From Saprospiraceae bacterium (GTDB taxonomy: Bacteria > Bacteroidota > Bacteroidia > Chitinophagales > Saprospiraceae), in the NCBI GenBank assembly GCA_027009605.1, contig JALVCY010000706.1:1-6281 (forward strand): a DNA stretch of 6,281 nucleotides, read 5' to 3'. Shown here piece by piece: positions 6,275 through 6,281 of the stretch. Numbering within the stretch: the first letter of the stretch is position 1; every line of letters begins with the position of its first letter. The notes under the pieces were generated by a model that saw only the letters and a program-made list of their open reading frames with translations, had not been told where the DNA came from and ran no database searches. The translations under genes and the position numbers were made by a program.

Positions 6275-6281
6275 AATGAAC

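Overview
The window is a compact six-gene operon, all on the plus strand, encoding an aa3-type (A1-family) cytochrome c oxidase and its heme farnesyltransferase. The order is coxB - coxA - ctaB - coxC (short) - coxC (long) - coxD. The source is very probably a member of the Bacteroidota. The promoter has a TAnnTTTG-type -7 element (TATCTTTG, 43-50), no start codon has a Shine-Dalgarno sequence and several leaders are A-rich instead. CoxB carries two extra N-terminal membrane helices, and two subunit III genes stand in tandem between ctaB and coxD, a layout familiar from Bacteroidota. Genus-level placement is not possible from this sequence alone.

Layout: 1-70 is the leader, with the promoter and a pair of small repeats or inverted repeats that could be operator sites. 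71-1525 is coxB, the CuA subunit, which has a complete OmpA-type peptidoglycan-binding domain fused to its C-terminus. After a 66-bp gap, 1592-3436 is coxA, with all heme, CuB, D-channel and K-channel residues that I could place. ctaB (3440-4324) starts 3 nt after coxA and overlaps the next gene by 1 nt. Then come coxC-1 (4324-4905), coxC-2 (4921-5763, with a periplasmic insertion of about 60 residues) and coxD (5776-6159). The last 122 bp (6160-6281) show no gene but a mosaic of small repeats: a degenerate hairpin, CACGAAAAA-type tandem units and a GTAGGGGC-type hairpin.

How the genes work together: CtaB makes heme O, the precursor of heme A for CoxA; the heme A synthase CtaA is not in the window. 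CoxB takes electrons from a cytochrome c through CuA and passes them to heme a and then the heme a3-CuB centre of CoxA, where O2 is reduced and protons are pumped. The two CoxC proteins and CoxD complete the membrane complex. Bacteroidota often carry an alternative complex III cluster upstream of such genes, but nothing of it lies within this window.

The most notable feature is the CoxB-OmpA fusion. It keeps the Asp/Arg pair that binds diaminopimelate in OmpA-type domains, so this respiratory complex may be tethered to the cell wall, much as MotB anchors the flagellar stator. Second are the strong divergence of the first CoxC and the extra periplasmic domain in the second. I see no CRISPR array, RNA gene, transposase or wholly unknown system.
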